Both the position numbers and the translations under genes were made by a program. DNA of 64,000 nucleotides, taken from positions 62,001 to 126,000 of the forward strand of contig JAPOVL010000013.1 of NCBI GenBank assembly GCA_026708115.1, in the 5' to 3' direction. Shown piece by piece: positions 24,731 to 34,277 of the stretch (positions are counted from its first letter, which is position 1; every line of letters begins with the position of its first letter). The notes under the pieces are model-generated. The model was given only the letters and a program-made list of their open reading frames with translations, ran no database searches and was not told where the DNA came from. Origin of the DNA: Chloroflexota bacterium (GTDB lineage Bacteria > Chloroflexota > Anaerolineae > Aggregatilineales > Phototrophicaceae).

Positions 24731-26275
24731 ATGGAGAGGCATTTGTCCATTCAGAACAAGCTTTCCCGCCCAAGTTCGCTGCTAGCCCTGTTAATGCTGA
24801 TAGCCTATGGCCTTCGACTGCTCCTGATCATCAACGGCGGACAGCTATTTCATCCGGACGAGCTCCGCTACTACCGCTCCATAGAAACGACAAAACACAT
24901 CTTCAACGCCGATTTCAAAAATGCCGTCAAAATACTTTTGAAATACGAGTTTCATCAGGGTATTGCGCTTGCCAAGCTTGTCCCGGCATTGTTTCACCGT
25001 CTAATCCACAGCTTTAACCACGACGACAACTTGCTGTGGAAAGATCTATGGCATACCCCGCCTCAGAATTTCCGATTGCCCGCACTGATCTTTGCGCTGC
25101 CGTCTGTTCTTTGCATTGGCATGATTTATCTGGTCCAGCAACAGGCCGGCGCCAATGAAGGGGAAGCGCTATTGAGCGCCTATCTGTTAGCGACTTCCCA
25201 TTCATTTTTCTTCTTTGCCAAGCATCTTCTTCCCTATGACATTGCAATTCTCATCGGATTGATCGCCATTTACTTTGCGCTTCGCCTGCGTGCCTGGCGT
25301 ATCATGAACGCCTTATTTGTCGGTTGGCTGGCCTTTCTCGTTTTCTGGATCTACAACGGTTACGTCACCTTGACCATCACCATAGGCATTCTGTATTGCG
25401 GTCTTCTGGCCGCCGACCCGCGTGACGCCTTTCGCAGAGCCTTTGGCATGGCGGGCGGCGCTCTGCTGTTCTTCCTCCCGATCGTCCTTTTCAACATGAT
25501 TTTCCTGAACGAAAATGTCTTTCTGCAGATGATGACGTTTTCCGAAACGGTCGATCACGGGTCGTTTTCCGAAGGCCTGATCTTCCCGTTTCTTTATTTC
25601 CAAGATGTTGAAGGCGCAATGAGTATCGTCTGGATACTCGGGCTGATCTTGGCCGCCTGGGCATTGCGGGGTCGGTGTCTACCGAATGACCGTCGACGGG
25701 CCTGGATGTGGTTTGCCAGCCTATTCAGTCTCTATCTGATACTCTCGCTACTGTCGGCGGGTTTGCAGCTTTTTGTTGTCTACGGCCGCGTGGTCCGCTC
25801 GCTGGCGCCATTTATCGTGATGGCGTGCGCCTATGGCTTTTCAACCTGCCTTTTGCGCTATGGACGCGGCGCTTTCATTTCGTTAGTCGTCGGCCTTGGC
25901 GCCCTGTCGATAGCCAATTTTATTCCGGCGATTGCGCAGCAGTACCCTTTGGAAATCGCTTGGGAAGTTTATCAGACATACGATGGTGTCTCGTTCGAGA
26001 CGACCGTTGAAAACAGCGAGAATCCGGTATTCAGTTGGTGGGATCTCCGGCCGGAGGTGCCTGATGCCCGCTACCGACTGTTCAATGCCGTCAATTACTA
26101 CCCGATAGAAGACATCCGCGGTGACCTGCCAGAGGGCGAAATACTGCTGGAAATCTCCCATCCCTTCAACTATAAACCGTGGCAATACGAAGGCATGACC
26201 CCGGAAATGCGAGAAATAGTCAACCGCCGCGACTTAAAGATTTGGCTGGTCGACACGGGGCCGCACTTGGATTGA
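24731..26275 (+). CDS. GT-C type membrane glycosyltransferase-like protein, copy 1
   Basis: The 514-residue protein has about 10-12 membrane helices and belongs to the PMT/ArnT-like GT-C superfamily, which uses lipid-linked sugars outside the membrane. The first outer loop carries HPDELRYYR with the expected Asp-Glu pair at the end of helix 1 (YGLRLLLIINGGQLFHPDE). The C-terminal soluble part ends WQYEGMTPEMREIVNRRDLK. It is the first of four tandem paralogues (24731-31519). The acceptor is unknown; the role in surface glycosylation is inferred from the fold only. Confidence 0.75.
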   Translation: MERHLSIQNKLSRPSSLLALLMLIAYGLRLLLIINGGQLFHPDELRYYRSIETTKHIFNADFKNAVKILLKYEFHQGIALAKLVPALFHRLIHSFNHDDNLLWKDLWHTPPQNFRLPALIFALPSVLCIGMIYLVQQQAGANEGEALLSAYLLATSHSFFFFAKHLLPYDIAILIGLIAIYFALRLRAWRIMNALFVGWLAFLVFWIYNGYVTLTITIGILYCGLLAADPRDAFRRAFGMAGGALLFFLPIVLFNMIFLNENVFLQMMTFSETVDHGSFSEGLIFPFLYFQDVEGAMSIVWILGLILAAWALRGRCLPNDRRRAWMWFASLFSLYLILSLLSAGLQLFVVYGRVVRSLAPFIVMACAYGFSTCLLRYGRGAFISLVVGLGALSIANFIPAIAQQYPLEIAWEVYQTYDGVSFETTVENSENPVFSWWDLRPEVPDARYRLFNAVNYYPIEDIRGDLPEGEILLEISHPFNYKPWQYEGMTPEMREIVNRRDLKIWLVDTGPHLD

Positions 26276-26491
26276 AGCAGGAATATGGCAGCCACACGCC
26301 GCACTTGGGAAGTATTCACGCAAAGGGTGATATAGATCATTGCTCTTGCAGCGGAAAATGACGAGACTGGGTTCGACCGCATCCCGACCGCAAGCCGAGC
26401 AGTCGCGGGTTTCGATTTGCAACAGGGGAGGGAAGGTTTAACATATTCAGATGGACGAACTACCTAAAATGCAGCCCACACCGGTAGGGTC

Positions 26492-28009
26492 ATGAACTTG
26501 AATTTGCGCGCGACACACGTCTTATCTATATTGATGCTCGTGGCCTACCTGCTGCGTCTGTTACTTATCGTCAACGGGGGCCAGTTTTATTTCCCCGACG
26601 AAAGTCGCTATCAACGTCGGTCTGTCAGCGCTGCGGATACTCTGTTTCAGGCTGACTTTCGCAGTGCAATAGACAAGGTATTGGCCTACAACAAGCATCA
26701 CGGTTTCACCGCCGTCGGGCTTGTTCCCGCCATCGTTCATCGCGTGATCTTTTTCTTGAGCCCGCCACCCGGCTTTTCTTGGACGACCTATTGGCTAAGC
26801 CGCGACAATGACTATCGTGTCTCGGCGCTGATATTCGCGATTCCTTCAGTGCTTTCAATCGGCATGATTTACTTGCTGGCGCGTCGAGCCGGCACTGGCG
26901 AAACTGAAGCTCTGGTCGCGGCCTTCTTGCTGGCGGCATCCAACACCTTTTTTATCTTTTCCAAGCATTTCTTGCCCTACGACTCCTCGCTGCTGATCGG
27001 CCTGGCAGCTCTCTGGCTGGCGATCCCCAGTCAACAGGCAAGCATAAAAAATGCGATTCCAACCGGAATCGCGACCTTCCTGTGCATATGGGTTTATTTT
27101 GGTCATATCACTTTTGTCCTCATGATCGCCTTGGTCTACTGCGGCTTCTTGGCATCCAATTGGCGTGACTCGGCAATTCGAGCGTCGGGAATGGCATTTG
27201 GCGCGCTGTTGATTGCGACGCCACTTTTTCTCTACAACAACTATGTCCTGGGTATCAATGTCGTATCTGAGGCGGTCAAGTTTTCGGAAACTGTATCACA
27301 AGGTGAATATTTCGAGGGCAGCATTTTTCCCATTCTCTACTTGGGCAATGTAGAAGCCGGCGTCGCTCTAGTTTGGATGATAGGTGTCATCATCGCGGCT
27401 GGAATGCTCGCTCGCCAACCGCAATCACCTGATCTGCAGCATGTCAGATTGTGGCTCGCTTGCCTGATTATTCTGTACTTGCTAATGGTGCTATTTTCTG
27501 CAGGGTTGCAGATGTTTGTAGTTTACGGTCGTATCGCGCGAACGCTTGTGCCGTTCCTGGTCATGTTAAGCGCATTTGTATTCACGCCGTGGTTGATGAG
27601 CCGTGGTAAGAAAGCGTTCGCAGTCTTTGTTGGCGTAATCAGTATTCTTGCGCTCGCCAATTTTGTCCCGGCGATCAGACAAGAGTATTTCATTGAAATT
27701 GCCAGACGTGCAAGATTGGATTACGGTGAAGTGTCATACGAGACAATGTTGCGTCATCCTGCCTTGCCCTTCGGGGTATATGGAGAAGAGAATCCGCTTG
27801 TACGCTATAAGCTGCTTAACGCGGGTTACTATTATCCGATAACCGAGCCAACTGATCTTCTGCAGGGAAAAGTCTTGATGCAGGTTGCGCATCCCTTCAA
27901 TCACAGACCCTGGCAATATGAAGGCATGACGCGGGAAATGCGTGATATCGTCAACCGTGATGAGTTCTACATCTGGCTCATTGACAAAGGATCATCGGCC
28001 GAAGCGTAG
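26492..28009 (+). CDS. GT-C type membrane glycosyltransferase-like protein, copy 2
   Basis: This 505-residue paralogue of the preceding gene has the same helix-1/loop signature (LLIVNGGQFYFPDESRYQRR), the FFIFSKHFLPYDSSLLIGLAA helix pair and the C-terminal block HPFNHRPWQYEGMTREMRDI. The Asp-Glu pair is intact, so it should be active if the family is. The 216 bp before it contain no other recognisable gene. The sequence just downstream of its stop is repeated after copy 3. Confidence 0.75.
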   Translation: MNLNLRATHVLSILMLVAYLLRLLLIVNGGQFYFPDESRYQRRSVSAADTLFQADFRSAIDKVLAYNKHHGFTAVGLVPAIVHRVIFFLSPPPGFSWTTYWLSRDNDYRVSALIFAIPSVLSIGMIYLLARRAGTGETEALVAAFLLAASNTFFIFSKHFLPYDSSLLIGLAALWLAIPSQQASIKNAIPTGIATFLCIWVYFGHITFVLMIALVYCGFLASNWRDSAIRASGMAFGALLIATPLFLYNNYVLGINVVSEAVKFSETVSQGEYFEGSIFPILYLGNVEAGVALVWMIGVIIAAGMLARQPQSPDLQHVRLWLACLIILYLLMVLFSAGLQMFVVYGRIARTLVPFLVMLSAFVFTPWLMSRGKKAFAVFVGVISILALANFVPAIRQEYFIEIARRARLDYGEVSYETMLRHPALPFGVYGEENPLVRYKLLNAGYYYPITEPTDLLQGKVLMQVAHPFNHRPWQYEGMTREMRDIVNRDEFYIWLIDKGSSAEA

Positions 28010-28056
28010 CCAAGCCACCGGATAACTGGTATATTGCAGCCAACTGTACCGGGGAG
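28005..28056 (+). repeat. Duplicated intergenic block after GT-C copy 2
   Basis: GCGTAGCCAAGCCACCGGATAACTGG and the TATATTGCAGCCA that follows closely match the block at 29885-29926 after copy 3. Both span the stop codon and a TATATT that could be a -10 box. They mark the unit of tandem duplication. Confidence 0.6.
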
Positions 28057-28295
28057 GGAAGCCCTATGGTAGAAGTTGGCATTGCCGACGCCACACGCTG
28101 GACTTTAGCCAGGCGCAAACCTCGACTGTATGGGAGCAGGATCTTGTCGAGCGCGCCTGCCACCTCTTCATATCACGGTTAAGCCCTTTGCTGCGCGGCT
28201 GCCACAGGCCTCAAGAAATCAAAGAAGGGACGCTACAACAATTGTGGCAAGCTAAGACGGCACTTCCTCAAAGTCTTTGAATTATTACATAAACG

Positions 28296-29889
28296 ATGAT
28301 TGAAACGCGCATGTCGGAGCAGGGGAGATTCGCGCAAGCCGGCGCTGCGTTGCAGTCTACAGCCATGAGTTTTGGGTCTGAACGTTTTCGCCCGCTTCAT
28401 GCGCTGCTAATTATCATGTTTGTCGCCTTCGCGCTAAGGTTGCTGCTAGTTTTCGGCGGCGGTCAACGATATTTTCCCGATGAGTTTCGGCTATTATCAT
28501 TACACAGTTGATTTCGCCGCTACTGTATTTGAAGGTGACGTCGTAGGTGGATTCGGCAGTCTGCTAGAGTATCGGACGCATCCGGGCGCGTACGCTGTGA
28601 CATTCGTACCGGCATTCATTCATCGAATAGTTTTTGAACTAAACGCCGACAACGATATAACCTGGCGTGATTACTGGAAAGATCAAACTGGAGACTTTCG
28701 ATTTTCAGCGATTTTCTTCGCGATTCCGTCGGTGCTTTCAATCGGACTCATATATTACATTGCCCGAAGAGCGGGCGCGGACGATTTAGAAGGTCTACTG
28801 GCTGCATTTCTTCTCGCGGCTTCCAATTCCTGGTTCATTTGGTCGCGACATTTCCTCACTTACGATATCTCTATGCTTTTCGCACTCGCTGCCCTCTACG
28901 TCGCTTTGCCCCCGCGCGAGCGAGACTTTCGAGGCAGGATTCTGACAGGGCTGCTCCTCTTTTGCGCGTTTTGGGCATATACGAATCATGTTTTCCTGGT
29001 ATTTACGATTGGATTTCTTTACTGTCTGATTCTTGTTGACAATCCGCGCATGATGATCGCAAGACTGTTCTATGTCTCGATCGGCGCCTCGACACCGCTG
29101 CTTCCGTTTCTGATTTACAACGATGCTGTCGTGAATATCGATGTATTCGTGGAGATGCTGGCACAAGTGGAGAGGATTACTCAAGGCAGTTACGACGAAG
29201 GAGTTGTACTTCCATTTGTCTTCTTCTTCGAGGCGGAAGGCGTCATTTCTCTGATCTGGATCACTGGTCTTATATTGGCGTTCAAGGGGATTGCAAACTT
29301 TCGCCCGAACAGGCGACACCGCATCATGCTTTGGCTTACGGCTTTGGTCATGCTCTACGGATTGATGGCGCTTCTTTCAACAGGAATGCATGTTGTCGTT
29401 CTATTTGGGCGAACTGTTCGCGCTTTGGTGCCCTTTATCGTACTGATCTGCGCCTTTGCCTTCGTGCCTTGCGTCAAGCGCAATGGTTACAGGCTAACAG
29501 CTTTGAGCGTCGCGAGCATAACCTTAGTGGCCTTGATGAATTTTGTGACGGTGATAAGCCTGCAGCAGTACATGGAGCTAGCGCGGCAGGTCCGCGACGA
29601 ATATGGAGAGGCGACGCTAACCACAACGTTTAGCCCGCCGTCAATGAGCCATGGATTCAAGAATCCGCTCCTCGAAGGGGCGCGTTATGAGTTAGTAAAC
29701 GCCGGTTACTATTATCCAATTACGGAAATGACGGACCTACCAGATGGCAAAGTCATAATGAAAGTCGCGCATCCCTTCAACTACAGACCCTGGCAGTACG
29801 AAGGCATGACGCCGGAAATGCGCGAGATAATCAATCGAGATGGACTGTACATCTGGCTCATCGACAAGGGACCTTCCGCCGAAGCGTAG
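28296..29889 (+). pseudogene. GT-C type membrane protein, copy 3, frameshifted at the catalytic motif
   Basis: The first frame (28296-28511) carries helix 1 and ends GGGQRYFPDEFRLLSLHS*. The rest of the protein (28480-29889) is in the +1 frame, beginning GYYHYTVDFAATVFEGD and running with all later family blocks to WQYEGMTPEMREIINRDGLY. Deleting one T from GAGTTTCGG at about 28484-28492 would restore DEFGYYHY. Either copy 3 is a recent pseudogene, or expression depends on slippage, or this is an assembly error. Both halves are otherwise intact and as conserved as the other copies. Confidence 0.75.
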
Positions 29890-29926
29890 CCAAGTCGCTG
29901 GGTAACTGGTATATTGCAGCCAGTTT
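29885..29926 (+). repeat. Duplicated intergenic block after GT-C copy 3
   Basis: This is the second copy of the block at 28005-28056 (GCGTAGCCAAGTCGCTGGGT, AACTGGTATATTGCAGCCAG). It ends just before the start of copy 4 and may carry that gene's -10 box. Confidence 0.6.
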
Positions 29927-29944
29927 TTCCTTATGGAGTTGCTC

Positions 29945-31519
29945 ATGACTGGAGAGAAGCAATCTTCAAAAGGACGCTCAGGATTCTCATCACCAGTTAT
30001 CGCGTTCGGGTCAAAGCGCCTTCGTCCTAAGCATGCGCTGCTGATCATCATGCTCGTGGCCTACCTGCTGCGATTGCTGCTGCTCGCCAACGAGGGGCAA
30101 TTCCGTTTTGTCGACGAAAGCCGTTACCGGCGCGCGACACATGCTGCGGATTTGATCTTTCAAGGCGATATCGCAAGCGCATTCCAGAGCCTGTTTACAT
30201 ATGCGCGACATCCAGGATTCACAATTACTGGTCTTGTACCGGCCCTGTTTCATCGCGCGGTTTATCAACTCATACCGCCGAGCGACGAGACTTGGGAAGA
30301 CTATTGGTATAGTCGATATAGCGACTTTCGCATTTCTTCGCTGATTTTCGTCATACCTTCGGTATTGACGATCGGCGTGATATTTCTCATCGCCCGTCAG
30401 GCCGGCGCCCCGGAGAGCGAGGCTTTGCTCGCGGCGTTTCTGCTGTCGGCGTGCAATACCTTCTTTATGTATTCGCAGCATTTTCTTCCATACGACATAT
30501 CGATTCTGATAGGGCTTTGTGCTCTGTTGCTTGCGATTCGTCCACACCAGACCAGCTTCAAATATGCGATGGCAGTCGGCAGTTTGGCATTTCTAACACT
30601 CTGGGTTTATCACGGATATCTCACCTTCGTCATCATGTTAGGCCTGATCTACTGTTTCTTTATCGTGCGCAATCCTCGTATAGCTATCTTGCGCGCGTTA
30701 GGAATGACGACGGGCGCAATGGCGATTTTCGCCCCATTATATTTCTTCAATCTTTGGATCATGGATATAAACATTATTGACCAGCTGAGCGAATTCGCGA
30801 CAACGATCACTCACGGAGAATACGCAGAAGGGATTGTGCTTCCGTTTCTGTACTTCAGGCATGCCGAAGGGGGCATTGCTCTAATCTGGAGCGCAGGCTT
30901 GGGAATTGCGGCTTGGAGGATATGGCGCGATCGGACATCGGTGGCAAAGCATCGCGTGTTCTTGTGGTTTGCCAGTCTGTTGCTTCTCTTTTTTCTGATG
31001 TCATTTCTTTCGAATGGCTTAAAGATGTTTGTCGTTTATGGGCGGGTCGCGCGCGCGATGGCTCCCTTCATAGTCTTGCTTTGCGCATACGGTTTTGAGC
31101 CGCTTTTGATACGCTTCGGAAGCCGAGCGACAGCGATTTTTGTCGCAGTCGTCAGCTTGTTGGCGCTCGCCAATTTCGCTCCAATCATTGGGCTGCATCA
31201 CTACCGCATGGTGCAACGCCATGTCTACAGTAACTATAAAGGTGTCTCATTTGAGTCGACCTTTGGACCAGATAGCAAACCCCATGGCTATCGCGGAGCT
31301 TATGTACCAACCGAACGATTCAAACTGGTGAATGCTGGCGTCTTTTATCCAGTCACCGAAATTACCGAGCGACCGGCGGGAAAAGTGCTGCTCGAAATCC
31401 CGCATTACGCGAGGGTCAAGGCGCTTCAATACGAAGGCATGTCGGCGGAGTCGAGAGATCTTTTCAACAATAACGACTTGAAAATGTGGCTGATCGACAC
31501 TGAAAACCCGGATGATTGA
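29945..31519 (+). CDS. GT-C type membrane glycosyltransferase-like protein, copy 4
   Basis: I choose the ATG at 29945 with GGAG 5-6 nt upstream; an in-frame ATG lies at 29933. The 524-residue protein keeps the family layout: a basic N-tail shared with copy 3 (KRLRPKHALLIIM), the loop RFVDESRYRRA with intact Asp-Glu, about 10-12 helices, and a C-terminal block RVKALQYEGMSAESRDLFNN that is more divergent than in copies 1-3. The gene order and shared spacers indicate tandem duplication. Function is as for copy 1. Confidence 0.75.
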   Translation: MTGEKQSSKGRSGFSSPVIAFGSKRLRPKHALLIIMLVAYLLRLLLLANEGQFRFVDESRYRRATHAADLIFQGDIASAFQSLFTYARHPGFTITGLVPALFHRAVYQLIPPSDETWEDYWYSRYSDFRISSLIFVIPSVLTIGVIFLIARQAGAPESEALLAAFLLSACNTFFMYSQHFLPYDISILIGLCALLLAIRPHQTSFKYAMAVGSLAFLTLWVYHGYLTFVIMLGLIYCFFIVRNPRIAILRALGMTTGAMAIFAPLYFFNLWIMDINIIDQLSEFATTITHGEYAEGIVLPFLYFRHAEGGIALIWSAGLGIAAWRIWRDRTSVAKHRVFLWFASLLLLFFLMSFLSNGLKMFVVYGRVARAMAPFIVLLCAYGFEPLLIRFGSRATAIFVAVVSLLALANFAPIIGLHHYRMVQRHVYSNYKGVSFESTFGPDSKPHGYRGAYVPTERFKLVNAGVFYPVTEITERPAGKVLLEIPHYARVKALQYEGMSAESRDLFNNNDLKMWLIDTENPDD

Positions 31520-31578
31520 CAGAATACCCCTGGCGGAGTAATGTGAAAATCGAGGCTATGAAAAGGAAGCGCAATCGA

Positions 31579-32742
31579 ATGAACCAAGTGATAATCGTGG
31601 ACGCCATCCGTAGCCCTGTAGGCAAGCGCAATGGCTGGCTGCGCGAGCAGCATCCTGTCAAGCTGGGTTCCCACGTCGTCAAAGCCCTGCTAGAACGAAG
31701 CGGCCTGGACAAAAGCGAAGTGGACCATGTGATCTTCGGCTGTGTCAGCCAGGTTGCGGAACAGACCCTCAATATAGCCCGCAACGTCGTGCTCGATGCC
31801 GAGCTTCCCATTGAGGTGCCGGCCACGGCCATCGACTTCCAATGTGGCAGCAGCCAGCAGTCGATTCATCTCGCTGCGGCTATGGTGAGCTCGGGGCAAG
31901 CGGACTCCGTCATCGCGGGTGGCGTGGAAAGTATGACGAGGGTGCCCATGGGTTCGAGCCTGGGCAATGGCGGCGCATCGCCGTTTACGGACAACATAAT
32001 GGAGTCCCACAATATGATCCCGCAAGGCATCGCCTCGGACGAGATCGCTGCCAAATGGGGAATCACCCGTCGCGACATGGATACCTTGAGCCTGGAGAGC
32101 CATCGACGCGCCTGGAAAGCGACCGAAGCCGGCATCCTTAGAAGAGAAATCGCGCCTATTCAGGGTGTCGATCAAGAGGGCAATCTGTTCCTAGTCGAGC
32201 GCGATCAAGGCATTCGCCCCTCGACCACGCTGGAAAAAATGGCGCAACTCGATCCTGTATTCACGCCGGACGGCGTCACCACCGCCGGCAACAGCAGTCA
32301 GATCAGTGATGGCGCGGCGGCAGTGTTGCTGATGAGCGCTGCAAAGGCGGCGCAGTTGTCCTTAAAATTGCGCGCGCGCATTGTCGAGGCGACGACCGTC
32401 GGCAGCGACCCGCATCTGATGCTAACCGGACCGATACCCGCCACAGAAAAGGTGTTGCGCCGCGCCGGAATGGACCTCGAGGTTATTGACCTCTTCGAGG
32501 TCAACGAAGCCTTCGCTTCGGTACCGCGCATCTGGGAACGGGAGGTCGGCGTCGATCTCGATCGAGTCAATATTCATGGTGGTGCTATCGCGCTGGGACA
32601 TCCGCTTGGCGGGTCCGGCGCGCGATTGATGACAGCGCTGATTAACGCGCTGGAAACGACCGGCTCGCGCTTCGGCTTGCAGACCATGTGCTGCGGCGGC
32701 GGCATGGCCACTGCTACCATCATCGAGCGCATCGAAAACTGA
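31579..32742 (+). CDS. Thiolase (acetyl-CoA acyltransferase)
   Basis: The 387-residue thiolase starts at the ATG at 31579, preceded by AAGGAAG at a 9-nt spacing; longer in-frame starts exist. The nucleophile is Cys89 (AIDFQCGSSQQ), with the histidine in GGAIALGHPLGGSGAR and the second cysteine in TMCCGGGMATA. Substrate-side motifs GGVESMTRVPMGS and NSSQISDGAAAVLLMS are present. The enzyme cleaves or forms 3-ketoacyl-CoA. Which direction applies is not shown: no other beta-oxidation gene is adjacent. It lies 59 bp downstream of the GT-C array. Confidence 0.93.
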   Translation: MNQVIIVDAIRSPVGKRNGWLREQHPVKLGSHVVKALLERSGLDKSEVDHVIFGCVSQVAEQTLNIARNVVLDAELPIEVPATAIDFQCGSSQQSIHLAAAMVSSGQADSVIAGGVESMTRVPMGSSLGNGGASPFTDNIMESHNMIPQGIASDEIAAKWGITRRDMDTLSLESHRRAWKATEAGILRREIAPIQGVDQEGNLFLVERDQGIRPSTTLEKMAQLDPVFTPDGVTTAGNSSQISDGAAAVLLMSAAKAAQLSLKLRARIVEATTVGSDPHLMLTGPIPATEKVLRRAGMDLEVIDLFEVNEAFASVPRIWEREVGVDLDRVNIHGGAIALGHPLGGSGARLMTALINALETTGSRFGLQTMCCGGGMATATIIERIEN

Positions 32743-32798
32743 CTCGGCCCGCTCCCGGCGAGCGGCGAAGTCCTTGTAAAAGGAATTCGTGTTGGACC

Positions 32799-33950
32799 CT
32801 AACCCGTCTGCCCGACAGGCGCGGGACTGGGGCGCACGCCGACACCGGCCCGCGCGCTTTCGTTGCCAGCAGTGGTCCCTGTCTGCCCTGACGAATCCGT
32901 CTGGTTGGGGGCTGGACACAAGGCATTTGACTTGTCGCGTTTGTCCCTGACGGTGGCGCGGCCGATCGCCGTCACTGCCGGCTGCAGGGCCAAGGCCGCC
33001 TCGTACTGGTCGCGCGCCCGGCAGTGATCGCCCCGGAAGGCCAGGGCATCCCCATAATTTTGATGCGCCCCCTGCAATTCGGTCATGATCTGGCCGTTCA
33101 AATAATTCCCGAGACGATGTTCGTAGACGATAACACTGAGAAGCCGGACGGCTTCGCCAGGATTGGCAATCTTCAATTGCAGGCCTCTCAGGTAGAGCTC
33201 GGCAACAGCGCGCTCGTAGTTTAACCCTTCGACATCACCGTAATTTTCAGCGCGTCCCGTCGTCAAAATCGCCTCGGATAATCTTCCGCTGCGGAAGAGC
33301 CCGGTCGCTTGGGATGTGAGCGCGGCGAACAAGAGTTCGCGCACGCGGTCACGTTGAAAACTCTCGTCCACCGCGATGATGGCATCCAGTGTGTCCACCG
33401 CTCGCTGGTATGCCTGCGACACGATATCCGCCTGCGCCTCCAGCAACAAGGCTTCCAAATCGTATACAGGACCATTGTCGATTGTCGCGGCCGCAGTCGC
33501 CGCTTGAGAGGGCAGGGTGGCGACGGGCTGGACCGGCTCTGTTGGCTGCGGAATGGCAGTCGGCTGCGACTGCTGATAAAGCGCGGTCGCCGATGGGATG
33601 ATTTCGCTGAGACAAGACGGCGCTGGCGTCATCATGAGCAAGTAGGCCAGCCTCGTCTGCAACAATTGCTGGTTGCCTGCGTCCATATCGGCCCGTATGC
33701 GCTCGCACTGTTCTCTTGTTTCCGCTTCGCCAGTGGCGGTCGCGTTTTCGCGCGCGACAGCGATGCCGGAATGCCAGCCAGCGTAAGCGAATGCCAAAGC
33801 TGTCAGGGCCGCCGCCATGATGCAGACGAATACAACCATAGCCCAGAGCAAACAGCCCCGGCCTTGGCGCGAAGCGCGGTTCCCTTCGTGATTTGTGATC
33901 TGCCCGGGCTGGTATGGATTGCCGGGTTGATGGTCTCCTGATGCTTGCAT
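32799..33950 (-). CDS. Membrane protein with TPR-like extracellular domain
   Basis: I start at the ATG at 33950 (MQASGDHQPGN). After about 30 polar residues comes one membrane helix (CLLWAMVVFVCIMAAALTALAFAYAGW). A Pro/Gln/Thr-rich linker leads to a helical repeat region (residues about 180-345) with TPR-like pairs, such as YQRAVDTLDAIIAVDESFQR and CRARDQYEAALALQP. The C-terminal 40 residues are low-complexity. It is probably a membrane-tethered protein-binding scaffold. It is divergent from metG, with the promoter region between them. Confidence 0.7.
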   Translation of the reverse strand: MQASGDHQPGNPYQPGQITNHEGNRASRQGRGCLLWAMVVFVCIMAAALTALAFAYAGWHSGIAVARENATATGEAETREQCERIRADMDAGNQQLLQTRLAYLLMMTPAPSCLSEIIPSATALYQQSQPTAIPQPTEPVQPVATLPSQAATAAATIDNGPVYDLEALLLEAQADIVSQAYQRAVDTLDAIIAVDESFQRDRVRELLFAALTSQATGLFRSGRLSEAILTTGRAENYGDVEGLNYERAVAELYLRGLQLKIANPGEAVRLLSVIVYEHRLGNYLNGQIMTELQGAHQNYGDALAFRGDHCRARDQYEAALALQPAVTAIGRATVRDKRDKSNALCPAPNQTDSSGQTGTTAGNESARAGVGVRPSPAPVGQTG

Positions 33951-34047
33951 CAAGCGAGTGGGTCCCGTCCCTTGGCGGAGAAGCGCCGAGTATTGTAGCC
34001 GATGGTTATGATCCTCGCCAGCCGACGCCTGCCCGATGATCAAGCGC

Positions 34048-34077
34048 TTGACGAGATAAGAAAACTCATGTTACACT
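34048..34077 (+). promoter_or_regulatory. metG promoter
   Basis: TTGACG (34048-34053) and TACACT (34072-34077) are separated by 18 bp. Transcription starting 7 nt after the -10 box would begin at 34084, which is the A of the leader-peptide ATG. This predicts a leaderless message. Confidence 0.6.
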
Positions 34078-34083
34078 CACCGC

Positions 34084-34164
34084 ATGATTGTACGAACGAG
34101 CGTTGTACTGCCTATGCGGATGCCGACCGTCCACCGGGACAGACGGAGCTTAGTCTTTGCCTAG
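34084..34164 (+). CDS. Putative methionine leader peptide of metG
   Basis: The 26-codon frame starts with ATG at 34084 and ends at TAG 34162-34164. It encodes MIVRTSVVLPMRMPTVHR and eight further residues, with Met codons at 34114 and 34120 (Met-Arg-Met). It has no ribosome site but coincides with the predicted transcription start. Bases 34127-34131, just after the Met codons, can pair with 34142-34146. Stalling at the Met codons would cover that segment. It is the sensor part of the proposed attenuator and would have no other function. Confidence 0.5.
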   Translation: MIVRTSVVLPMRMPTVHRDRRSLVFA

Positions 34165-34217
34165 GCGATACTTGGCCGAAACTCAATACCGTCTGTCCTC
34201 GACAGGCGGTTTTTTTT
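34127..34217 (+). terminator. Transcription attenuator of metG with alternative RNA pairings
   Basis: The terminator hairpin is ACCGTCTGTC (34188-34197), loop CTC, GACAGGCGGT (34201-34210): 10 pairs with one G-U, followed by eight T (34210-34217). The upstream GGGACAGACGG (34136-34146) is complementary to 34189-34199 over 11 positions (one G-U) and would form an antiterminator. In turn CCGTC (34127-34131) can pair with GACGG (34142-34146), freeing the terminator. This is the classical 1:2, 2:3, 3:4 layout. The T-box consensus (AGGGTGGNACCGCG) is absent. Confidence 0.65.
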
Positions 34218-34277
34218 ATTGGCGCTCCGTAGCAAGCCGAGCCGATATTGACAGGCTCGCTGAAAAGGGGAAATGCG

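Noticed and set aside
26234..26422. A 62-codon minus-strand frame with several Cys residues
   Set aside because: It lies in the spacer between GT-C copies 1 and 2 and overlaps the end of copy 1. The Cys spacing fits no known zinc finger; it is probably chance.
34084..34217. T-box riboswitch for metG
   Set aside because: The T-box consensus AGGGTGGNACCGCG and a specifier-loop layout are absent. The structure fits ribosome-mediated attenuation better.
34002..34232. A 76-codon frame across the metG leader
   Set aside because: It runs through the promoter and the terminator hairpin in a frame different from the leader peptide and has no protein-like features.
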